A DNA stretch of 64,000 nucleotides from Nautilus pompilius (Eukaryota; Mollusca; Cephalopoda; Nautilida; Nautilidae), in assembly GCA_018389105.1 (NCBI GenBank), contig JACATO010001032.1:163312-227311 (forward strand). Reading direction: 5' to 3'. Shown here piece after piece: positions 54,991-64,000 of this stretch (its first letter is position 1; every line of letters starts with the position of its first letter). Made by a program: the position numbers and the translations under genes. The notes under the pieces were generated by a model that made no database searches, was not told where the DNA came from, and worked only from the letters and a program-made list of their open reading frames with translations.

Positions 54991-55722
54991 GGTGTGTGTG
55001 TGAAGTGTTTTACTTTTTCTAGCGAATTGTAAGATGAAAATGGCAAACTGTTGAATATATTAAATCTGTATATTGGCTGTAGGACTACGCAGCTCGACCA
55101 CGGCCAAATCAAAAGGCAGAGCCTATATGCTGAAACAAACTTCCTCATCACTAACTCAAATTCTCTGCATCCGTATTTTTTTTTTATTTACCTGGATGAG
55201 AAAACTATCTTAAAACACGTCACAGAAACGATTTTGAAAAACATACAAAGAAACTTGGTGTAGCAGAAATTATTTGATCAGCCTCTGTCCATCTAGCTGT
55301 AATTTGCTTAAGATGAAATATGGCATGAGCGATTTCGTTACAACAAACAGCCTGCTCGTATCACCCCCTTCTCCGTATCCGTATCGTATCACTGCTCTAA
55401 GACAATCTGCGCTGCAATTTGCACAATGGAACGAACCAACGGTTCGCATTCTTTAACCATGTAACTTCCGATTGGCCTCGTCAGCCAAGTGCTCGAAACT
55501 ACGGGGGCGAGAGAATGTCTTGCGGTATACATATTTGTTTAGCCGGTGTCACAGATATGTCGCGGATCTGGTCTCCACAGCCTCAATAATAGCGGAGGTT
55601 AGGTCTGGTCCACGAGCTATCGAAGCAGAAATCAAGCCTGTAACAGGAGAGATATTAATTGGATGACATCGACTATCTGATTTTCCTGCCATCATCAATC
55701 ATGACGTCTTAGATCACGTCAC
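54991..55722. other. mostly non-coding stretch
   Basis: A minus-strand acceptor CTCTCCTGTTACAG (exon start 55637) precedes a short open frame to 55549 (ISASIARGPDLTSAIIEAVE). It does not fit as a continuation of the alpha-2-macroglobulin-like exon upstream of it, so it is not called. Confidence 0.3.
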
Positions 55723-55963
55723 TTCCGTGTCATCGAATCACCGATAATCATCGCGTTCCAGCCGACTGACTCCGTCACTTTGTCATCCCAAAATAGCAGG
55801 AGTTGTGGAACGTAGTCGCTAACAATCGGGATGGAAAACATTTTTCCTACATCACTAAAAGCGATAGATTCTTGTTGGATGCGACCTTTTCTAAGCAGAA
55901 ACAGTTGCACTCCACGGAATTCTGACTTTGAAAACTTTATTTCTAAAATAACTTCATTTTCCA
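55723..55963 (-). CDS. alpha-2-macroglobulin/C3/TEP-like exon (bait-region domain)
   Basis: On the minus strand the acceptor TCCCCCCCTTTTTTTAACAAG is followed by an open frame: ENEVILEIKFSKSEFRGVQL, LFLLRKGRIQQESIAF, MFSIPIVSDYVPQLLLFW, and NAMIIGDSM, ending at a possible donor CGGAA|GTGACG. The pattern (beta strand, LxxxGRI, then FxIPxxxDYVPxxxLxxxW and a terminal DSx) resembles the A2M_BRD domain, where the consensus is roughly RGxIV...FxIxVTxxMxPxxRLLVYY...xADSV. Members are thioester-containing proteins of innate immunity. Other exons were not found, so it is an isolated exon of a larger gene, a pseudogene fragment, or a coincidence. Confidence 0.38.
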
Positions 55964-56049
55964 CTTGTTAAAAAAAAGGGGGGGAGACGCTAACCATTAG
56001 AAGTTAATTATTTTGTTTTCTTTACTGGCATTTAAATTCTACCGTAATA

Positions 56050-56536
56050 CCTCGCTCTCTCTAGGAGGAGCTCTCTCCTCTCGAGCAGCTCTCCGAGCAA
56101 GAGCTCGAGAGAGATCTCTCGAGAGCTCTCTCGAGTCGTCCATCCTCTCCAAGCGCGAGTCTCTCTCTCGGCTCGCCAGCTCGATCTCTCTCTGCTCGCA
56201 AGCTCTCTCCAATCTCGATTCTTCATCTCCTCCTCTCCTCTCCTCTCTCTGCTCTCGACGAGACTCTCTTTTCTCTTCTGCCGTCGCTCGCTAGTAGCTC
56301 TCGAGGGGATGAGAGACAGAACGAACCAAGCTCGACAGATTTCTGCTCTCCATCTCCTCTCGCTCTCTCTCCATATTCTCTCCATCTCTCTCTCCTCTCC
56401 ATCTCTCTCTCTCTCTCTCTCTCCTATCTCTTCTCTTCTCGCTCTCCATCTCTCTCTTGCTCTCATCTCTCTTCTCTCTCCTACTCTCGCTCTCCCTCCC
56501 AATCCCCATCTCTCTCCATCTCTCTCTGCTCTCCAT

Positions 56537-56614
<78 letters not shown>
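56050..56614. repeat. (CT)n-rich tract with CTCGAG palindromes
   Basis: Begins with GAGCTC/CTCGAG-rich sequence (56085-56140), including the 12-bp palindrome GAGAGATCTCTC. It continues as CT-rich DNA with CTCCATCTC units and ends in a pure (CT)n of about 75 bases. ORFs on both strands are read-through. Confidence 0.95.
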
Positions 56615-56616
<2 letters not shown>

Positions 56617-57376
56617 GAACCAAAAAAAGAGGTCGTTTCATTATTTCCAGTCAGTAAGCGTAATCTTACCTGTTCAGGTAGAGCGCTTTGTAAAATTAAC
56701 ATACTCCGATAAGTTATACACTACCTGTCGAGAGAAAACGCCACCATTTTACACAGGCGGCGGCGTACGGTAACACACCCGTTCGTACCGTGAAGTAACC
56801 AGTGCAACAACGAGGTTTTACGGGTGACCTGGAGCTTGACAGACTCGCGAGTCGCTAACGATAACGTTATTCCATGGAGGACCCCAACCACGACTTTATG
56901 CAAGGGTGCACCCCAGACTCTCGGCTTTCTGTAGTAGGCGTGCGGCTAATCTCCGCCTGGTTTAGGGAGATCACCTACCGACCGACTGACGAACTAGCGT
57001 CCTCTCCGCTCGTCCTACAAATTGACGGAGAAACGACATCTTGCCTTAGTGAAAGAATTGGCACTCCGTATGCGTTAGATACATAACAGTAAACGGTTTA
57101 CAGTGCCAGTTATCTCTCCGTGGACTCGATCACCTGGCTGGCATGAAATCGCCACATTTCTTCTTCCGTCATTCGTTTCGGCACCGTAAATCTCCTTTTA
57201 ACCATAACTCGATATGTGCTAAAGTGAATATTTTTCTTAATCCATCTACAGCATTGTTTTTTTTTTAAATTTAAAATGAATTTACAATCATTAATTTTTA
57301 ATTAATTACAATAACGAGTCAGACACCTACTAACCACAGTCGACCGCCAGGCAGGACTAAGCACAGATATTACGTC
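56615..57376. other. non-coding stretch
   Basis: No supported gene or repeat. Confidence 0.4.
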
Positions 57377-57637
57377 GTTGGAGATCTTGATAGAAAAGCC
57401 GCGGCGTTGGAGATCTTGATAGAAAAGCCGCGGCGTTGGAGATCTTGATAGAAAAGCCGCGGCGTCGGAGATCTTGATAGAAAAGCCGCGGCGTTGGAGA
57501 TCTTGATAGAAAAGCCGCGGCGTTGGAGATCTTGATAGAAAAGCCGCGGCGTCGGAGATCTTGATAGAAAAGCCGCGGCGTTGGAGATCTTGATAGAAAA
57601 GCCGCGGCGTTGGAGATCTTGATAGAAAAGCCGCGGC
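57377..57637. repeat. 29-bp minisatellite, nine units, three-unit higher order
   Basis: Nine exact 29-bp units GTYGGAGATCTTGATAGAAA + AGCCGCGGC. The third base is T T T C T T C T T along the array, so C recurs every third unit (57464, 57551, then the boundary at 57638). The higher-order period is 87 bp. A minus-strand frame (57302-57727) stays open, giving a 29-residue repeat (SRSPTPRLFYQDLQRRG...), because 87 is a multiple of three. Confidence 0.97.
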
Positions 57638-58343
57638 GTCGTTCGTACGAGATTTTAAAGAGACCGAAAGTTCAAACTTTTGGCATATTTCCTTACAATC
57701 AATGATACGGGTAGATTTGCATCCCAATACCCGTTAAATATGTAGAAAGCGCGAAATTCAGTCCGTATTTTAATGCATGGATGGAACAGAACGTACTGAA
57801 TAACCTATCAGTCGCTAATTACAGTTTATTAACATAGAGACCTTTAGTAGAATCAGAAATGCCAGCGACTAACTGGAGCACCCGACCGTGTTTGTTTCCA
57901 GGGAGTCCCGACGTGGGCCCCTAGCAGTTTAGGCGTAGCAGCGAGACGAAGGAGAAAAAAGGAGTTTGTATCCAGATAAATTCCCGGCTAACAACTTGCC
58001 GCCGTCGTGATATTAACCCTCCTCCTCCTGTTATGTTTTGGGCCGGTCCGTCTTACGGTATTTTCGTGACTTTTCCCAGTTTATGGTCATAAACGAGTAA
58101 TCAAACAACTTTGGAAACGAGATTAGTTAGTTTTCTCTAGAACTGACGCTGTGTAGGAACTTGTAGAATCAAACCCCCTCGACGTAGCGAGTGAGCTAAA
58201 TTTTCTTTCTTCTCCAATTCTGGAAACTAATGATGTTCAGGAGAGGGGGAGATGACAGACTGAGATGAAGGGACACACACGCAACGATCAAATTAAACCC
58301 GGCCAGATATCATTATGGCGATGCTATTTAAGCCAGATTTTAT
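57638..58343. other. non-coding stretch
   Basis: No supported gene or repeat. Confidence 0.4.
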
Positions 58344-58525
58344 TTGAACATCCCTGACACCGAGAGAAAGGAGGAGACGGGGAAAGGAGGAAAAAGTAAA
58401 GAGGCGGGGCTCGCACAGGCAGACGGAGGTGGGGCTGGCGCTGCCAAACACCTTATTCAGAACGAGGTCGACCGGCTTACTACGCGTTGTAAAGGGGGTG
58501 ATGGGGTCGCTCGCTGTCCCTGGGT
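58344..58525 (+). CDS. candidate exon, unknown
   Basis: The plus frame reads NIPDTERKEETGKGGKSKEA, GLAQADGGGAGAAKHLIQNE, VDRLTTRCKGGDGVARCPW and ends at a donor-like TGG|GTGAGG at about 58526. The minus frame over the same bases is open too and has an acceptor-like CTTCCTCACCCAG. So the strand, and even coding status, is uncertain. Confidence 0.2.
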
Positions 58526-58780
58526 GAGGAAGACATGGCACTTGACACCCCTATTGTAATCCCATCTATGCCGAGCAACAGGTCAAAGAATAGCAGAGCC
58601 TGTTAGGACGCACAAACCTCTATCAGATAAAACAGAACGGAACAGGTACATATCGGAAGTCATCCTCAGTACTAACAATCATCACGATGCGGGGGGGGGA
58701 GGGGCTAAACGTCTTCCATCGACTCAGCTCCCTTCTTCTGCATGTTTGATACCCCTTGAATGAGTCGACTGCCTTCGAAA

Positions 58781-59152
58781 AACACACACACACACACCTA
58801 CCCCGACACACCCCGACACACCACACCCACCACAGACACACACACACACACATACCCCACACACCCCGCCCACACACACCGACACACACACATACCCCGA
58901 CACACCCTGACACCCACACACATACCCCGACACACCCCGACACACACACACACCGACACACACACCTACCCCGACACACACACACACACACATACCCCGA
59001 CACACACACACACACACACACACCGACAGACACACACACATACCCCGACACACCCCGACACACACACATATCCCGACACACACACCCCGACACACACACC
59101 GACACACACACACATATCCCGACACACATACCCCGACAGACACACACACACA
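58781..59152. repeat. (CA)n array with CCCCGACACA units
   Basis: Complex CA repeat in which CCCCGACACACA(CA)n and CATACCCCGACACA units recur. The His/Thr ORFs on plus and Cys/Val ORFs on minus are read-through. Confidence 0.96.
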
Positions 59153-60121
59153 AAAAAAAATCCTCCCCTTTGTTATTCTTATTTCCATCGCGATTTGAGC
59201 TGTACAGGAATGCGGTGTCCGCACGTGATCCGACTGTAGAAGGGGCTGAGGTCTGGTCACGAGGGAGAGTTCGAGCGACGGGATGTAAAATAGAGTAAAA
59301 TCGCCCCGAGAAGATGCTGCTGATGTCTCATAACCGTGCACTTTTTTTTTTTGGTGGTGGGGGGGGGGTGGAGCGATCTATTTGCGCTAGTAAACTAGCT
59401 AGAGCTTTAGAACTATCAAAGCCGGTTTACTTTTAAAGGGTTAATACAGTTTGTTTTTTGAAATTATTTTTTTGTATATTTTGCAAATGAAGTCTCGGTT
59501 AGGAACAGAAGAGTCTGCGGCAGCGAACTGCCGTCTGTCTCACCGTGTTACTGCGCCACTGGGATCAACGGGGGTGACATTGGTTAACGATAACCGCCCC
59601 CCACTGAGCTTTCCTCGAATTAGCTATTAACTTTTCATCTAACTGGGTTACTAATCACACCTAAGAAATCCATCCGCATCTTAAGACCGGTTTTTTTGTT
59701 GTTGTTGTTTGTTTTGTTTTTTAACTCGCGCGCATTATACAACATGGTTAAACAATCGCAGAGCGACTTCTCCTGCGCTCCCTTCTGCGGCTTCTTGGCT
59801 ATTTAGAATATTATTATATTCTTTTGTTTGCTTTTCTCTCTCCCCCCCCGCCATAATTACTTACCTGTGCCCCGTTAGTGAGCCCCACAGGTAACCGACG
59901 GATGTCAGACCAGCTTCACCCTGTACCTACAAGATGTTAGTTATGAAAGCCAGTCGTCGTATTGGTATCTCAGGACAAACGGAGGAGACTATTTAAAGAT
60001 TCCTCTTCTCCCATCTCTGACATCAGCCTCTTTTATTACGAATTGTATTCATCTGACAGTCTGGTGTTACCGAACGGGACTGTCTTTTAATTACCGGACG
60101 ACTTTGTCTTTTAATCCACTG

Positions 60122-60125
<4 letters not shown>
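59153..60125. other. non-coding stretch
   Basis: Poly-T and G8-G9 runs near 59341-59370, GTTGTTGTTG near 59699. No supported gene. Confidence 0.4.
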
Positions 60126-60178
<53 letters not shown>

Positions 60179-60270
60179 TCTCTCTCTCTGTACTGACGTC
60201 ATCTCTCTCTCATCTCTCTCTCTCTGTACTGACCGTCATCTCTCTCTCATCTCTCTCTCCTGTACTGACG

Positions 60271-60349
<79 letters not shown>

Positions 60350-60350
60350 C
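60126..60350. repeat. (CT)n tract with CRE units, inverted relative to 24.2 kb
   Basis: (CT)n interrupted three times by TGTACTGACGTCATCTCTCT-type units: exact TGACGTCA at 60194-60201, then TGACCGTCA near 60231 and a broken TGACGTAT near 60266. The reverse complement matches the GAGATGACGTCAGTACA core of the 24.2-kb array. Confidence 0.92.
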
Positions 60351-62040
60351 ACCCCCCAGTCTTGTAGTAATGGAACTGGCAACGAATGCAATGAATAATC
60401 GGTAAATGTAGTCCATGGTGCCGTACGAAGAACGTACAAATGGAAGCCCAGTTTCAGCAGCACCACGGCTACATACATTAACCAGCCGTCGGGTGTCGTT
60501 TTAACGTCCGTCAGTCCCCGGTATAAATCAACTTAGCAACTGTAGCCATGGCCACTTTGTCTTCCCCGTGGGTCCTTATACAAAGTCGGTTAGGCTCTCC
60601 TGCTTCCTCGTAGCCGCTAACGTAAATCATGCATTTCTTTCCAGTATTTTAAATGTTAGATGGACACTAACGTCATAATCTGTTCAGCTAATTGGCGATA
60701 TGATTCTTCTTATCTTTGTTTCGCCTTTTCCAATTTTGTACATCCAAACAGAGCCAAGTTAGTTTTTTGAACGAATAACTCTACATCTTTTCCCTTCCTA
60801 TAAAGAAGAGTTAGAGTCAAAATACTGTTAACATACAAAATTAAACAGATTTGGATATACATATTAGGAATAAGAATAGAGACCGTGTTGATTAAAAACC
60901 TTAAAAGTAGAGATATCTCGATTTCAGGAAACTACTGTTTGACAGCTGGCTTGGAAATAATAGAATTAGTTTCTTTTGTGTGGGATCTCCTGTCTTTATA
61001 TCATTGGAAACTGTCTATCCAGCTCTTCGTCCTTTCTATAGGATCAGCCATTGCTGGCCGTTTCAGACAGGGTTCGTCGTAATCACAACGGCTGTCAGCC
61101 TGGCTGGAAAACTTAGCACTGGGACGGATTGGGGGGAAATATTATCATTATTTTTAAGAAAAGAAAAGTTAGTAAATGAATAAACCGTGTTGTGGGGCGC
61201 GCGGCGGCGGGGTTGGCAGTGAGAGCAGAGCAGCCGGACTTCCGGTCGAGTGGTCGCGCGCGACCCCTGTCGGGTCTGCGACGAGTTCTGACCAGTTCCG
61301 GAGCGGGGGAAGAAATTCTACCCCGGATTTTCACCCCCAGCCCCAACCGATTCTCCTGAAAACGTTATAGGAGATGGGCGGATGGGATCGTATCGTTAAA
61401 AAAAAAAAAAACACAAACATAAAATACTGTAACAGCATCTTTAAAGGGATGCTGCGATACTTTATCCGGACGTTTCGAGAACGCGTTAGATTCCCTCCTC
61501 CGGGGTGTCTTCTAACACCCGACCGCTAAGACGTCCAGCTCACCCCGAATACGCACACACGTGTGTGTGTGGGGGGGACGGGCGGGCGGGTGGTTAGGTT
61601 AACCCCTTCCAGGCTGGTGCATGTGACACTTCAGAACTACTAACTGAGCGCCAGTTTCCGTAATAAACTTGTTCTGCAACAGACTAAAAGACTTTGTAGT
61701 TAACTTTTGGGGTTTTTTCTTAGAATCGATGTTGTTGTGTGTGTTTTTTTTTAACGATAAACCGATCGAACACCGATCGGTTCTTCGATATGGATTTCTG
61801 AACACTCGTGCAGTTCGTCTACAAAAAAAGAAAAAAAAAGCTGGTAAACTTCTTTGTTTTTGTTTCCCTGGCAAAGCTCCTCACAGCAGGGAGTGAACCA
61901 GTGGCGAAGGCGCCGGGTGGTGGTAGCCTTGGTAACCGACCGGGCGAGTGGGCGGCTCTTGAGCTCTGGTCAGGGGTGCGCGAGCCAGTCACGAGTTGCC
62001 TTCCCGCGCCGCATCTACATACTTGAAACTCTTTATTTTT
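60351..62040. other. mostly non-coding stretch
   Basis: CpG-rich block at 61190-61340 (GGGGCGCGCGGCGGCGGGG, an ETS-like ACTTCCGGTC at 61238) could be promoter DNA. Overlapping ORFs on both strands are unsupported. TG-rich at about 61555-61585. Confidence 0.35.
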
Positions 62041-62105
62041 AGATGTGGGAGGAAACCGAAGAGTCCGGAGTAAACCCATGCCGACGAACTGGTGTAGAAG
62101 AACGA
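62041..62105 (+). repeat. fragment of a widespread marine-animal repeat
   Basis: GATGTGGGAGGAAACCGAAG then AGTCCGGAGTAAACCCATGC. From memory, GTGGGAGGAAACCGGAGxxCCCGGAGxAAACCCACGC is a sequence seen repeatedly in genomes of many marine animals. I cannot name the element, and the copy has several mismatches. Confidence 0.35.
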
Positions 62106-64000
62106 GGAGAAACCGCGCTGAAGGAAGTCTTTGGTAATATCCTTTCGTTTCCTTGTCGGATTAGTTAGGGCGTCGTCTTGAAAACTTTAAAGAACTCACT
62201 AACCCGGCTTTGAGCATATTTAGGGCGAATAATAATAAATAATAATAATAATAACATAAAATAATAATAAATAATAATAATAATGATATCATTTAGGAAA
62301 ATCAAAAGCATTCCTGTGCAGAATTTATTCGATTCACAAAATTAGGTACATATCGAATATTTCAGTGAAACAAAGGAAAGAAAAAGATCTCCTTAACATC
62401 TCTACTCTGCCGAGAGCTGATATCTGTAGGCCAACTTGTCCTGCTTCAATGAACTCTCCCTCTCTCTACGTCATAACTGAAACGCAAAAGATATGTAAAT
62501 GAGTAGATAATTGACACCGCAGAGATTGTAGATTCAATATTCCGGAGAAACTAGAAAACAGAAGAGCAGAACGACTCGAAATGGCGGGACCGAGACGTGT
62601 GTGTGTGTGTGTGTGTGTGTGCTGCTGTCGTGAGTGAATAGAAATACCTGGGTTTATTTCTACCAAAGAAAAGATATTTAAAAAGTAGATATAGAGATAT
62701 TCGCCATTGCGGAAAGTAGTCGAACAGAGAGAAAGACAGATAGATGTGAGTTACGAGAGGTGAAAGCGTTTTCGGTCAAAAGGAAACGAACTGATGTCAT
62801 CCTGACCACGCAGCGAGTAACTGCACCTGTTTATAATACAGGTAAACGAACGTAAGAATAGGTGACAGTAAAACGAAAGTAGAGGATCTGCATAAGAATG
62901 ATGCAACCTGGTATAGGGATCCGCGAGACAGGGTTAATGGCAGGCAAACCGGGCCAGTTTCTGGAACTAACTAGCCGGCAGCGTGATTGCGAGTTAATAA
63001 GTGGACCAGGCCGATTTTGACTGTAGTTTGGTGGAGTTAAGCTAAGTGACCTCGAGGTCACGGCCCGCCTCTTTCCCCCCCCCCACCCCGCCGGACTCTG
63101 TGAAGCGCCACCGCTGAGTGCAGGTGCCCAACCCGCGAATCTGAAAAGGTGTAAGACAATGTGGCTGGTCGGCGCGTTGTGACATGGAGCAGGGCGCGGA
63201 GGGAAAGAGGGGGGGAAACAGATCTCGAAACGGAATTCGTGACTCATGAGTCAGCAAAGTAAAAGAACTCGACTCCTCCACCACCAACCCGCACTGACCG
63301 TAAAAAATTAATATAACAAAAACTCACTGGATCTCTTTTAATCCGTGTTCTTTGTCGTCCGTAAAAGTTCAGCTTTGAAAGACTCCATCATGTCTTCCTC
63401 CTTTCTCTCTCTCTCTCTCTCTCCCTCTCTCCCACGCCCCTGCGTCTACCAGACTGGCAAGCCAAAACCTGAACAGCTCTCCCAAGTTGTGATATCAATA
63501 TTTTTAAGCCGATCATACGAGAGGATAGTCAGTGCATCTGTAACATTTTCATTTATTTAATTAGTTCCATCCTTAATATTACATCAGTAGTTGACCGACT
63601 CCACATTTCCAAAAGAATTATGGGTATTTGATAATTAGAAAGGGGGAGTAACTCACTTTACCATCGCTGAACGTCACGGCTATAACTCGCTATATTTAAA
63701 AGATCTATCCCTGCCGCTTAGTTATCGAACCGTCAACTTGAAAACCACCTGCCTTAACTCCGCAGCAACTAAGCACTCACGACGCATGCGCAATGCTTAA
63801 TTATTCCTAATACCTTAATAAATACTGAGCCAAGATGGTTTGAAACCGTCGACTACAGATTAAAACTCCTTGTTGTCACGTACTGTATACACCATTTTTT
63901 TTGTTTTTTTTAACCATAAAAGTTGCCCCTATATTTATTCCGTCCGTTTGTGTTGCATGAATAATAAATGAGGTTTTAAAACCCTCCTGTTTAACAACCA
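62106..64000. other. non-coding stretch with microsatellites
   Basis: (AAT)n at about 62229-62284, (TG)n at 62597-62621, (CT)n at 63402-63432. GC-richer minus ORFs at 62831-63287 are unsupported. Nothing else is recognised to the window end. Confidence 0.4.

Noticed and set aside
58623-59341. Overlapping Cys/Val and His/Thr ORFs up to 205 codons
   Set aside because: All come from the (CA)n array and are open in several frames at once.
62831-63247. 138-codon minus-strand ORF
   Set aside because: Pro/Ser-rich composition from GC-rich DNA, no splice signals and no recognised motif.

Overview
The window is eukaryotic and looks like intergenic or large-intron DNA from an invertebrate animal. A mollusc or related lophotrochozoan is my best guess, at low confidence. 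The reasons are very long microsatellites ((TTA)n, (CT)n, (CA)n), six minisatellite or satellite arrays, short putative exons flanked by animal-type splice signals, a tRNA-derived SINE, and several Tc1/mariner-class relics. No rRNA, intact tRNA or long single-copy ORF is present. Most long ORFs are read-through of low-complexity repeats.

The best-supported object is one DNA transposon at 12476-16908. It has imperfect terminal inverted repeats starting GGGG and is flanked on both sides by AT. On the plus strand it carries a decayed THAP-domain plus DDE_Tnp_4 transposase. On the minus strand, convergent, it carries a decayed protein with a SWIM zinc finger and a YqaJ-like PD-(D/E)XK nuclease domain. 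That pairing is what I know as the ISL2EU/IS4EU group. A 3'-truncated Tc1 element sits in an intron of the nuclease gene. Both TIRs contain a CTCF-like core motif. Other transposon relics are a mariner-type element at 48227-49185, a Tc1-like transposase relic near 21.97-22.64 kb, and a SINE on the minus strand near 30.4-30.7 kb.

Arrays from left to right: a 23-bp TG-rich minisatellite (0.75-1.89 kb); a 334-bp direct duplication (3.4-4.1 kb); a 45-bp, 15-codon repeat (7.6-7.8 kb); an 82-bp dimeric satellite (20.1-20.85 kb); a 31/35-bp minisatellite carrying a cAMP-response-element palindrome in nearly every unit (24.2-24.8 kb), with related pieces at 54.9 and 60.2 kb; a 104-bp satellite (32.2-32.9 kb); a 21/22-bp two-variant minisatellite (47.7-48.2 kb); and a 29-bp minisatellite with a three-unit higher-order pattern (57.4-57.6 kb).

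Host coding sequence is sparse and cannot be proven here. I list short candidate exons with good splice signals: minus strand near 3.3, 6.2, 7.5-7.85, 9.7, 18.2-19.0, 51.0-51.5 and 55.7-55.96 kb; plus strand near 6.8, 26.7, 27.1, 37.4, 40.5, 44.4-44.9, 47.1, 52.1 and 58.4 kb. The 55.7-kb exon resembles the bait-region domain of the alpha-2-macroglobulin/complement C3/TEP family. Two promoter-like clusters (CRE, E-box and ATGGCG elements) lie near 43.7 and 45.6 kb. Confidence for all of these is low to moderate.
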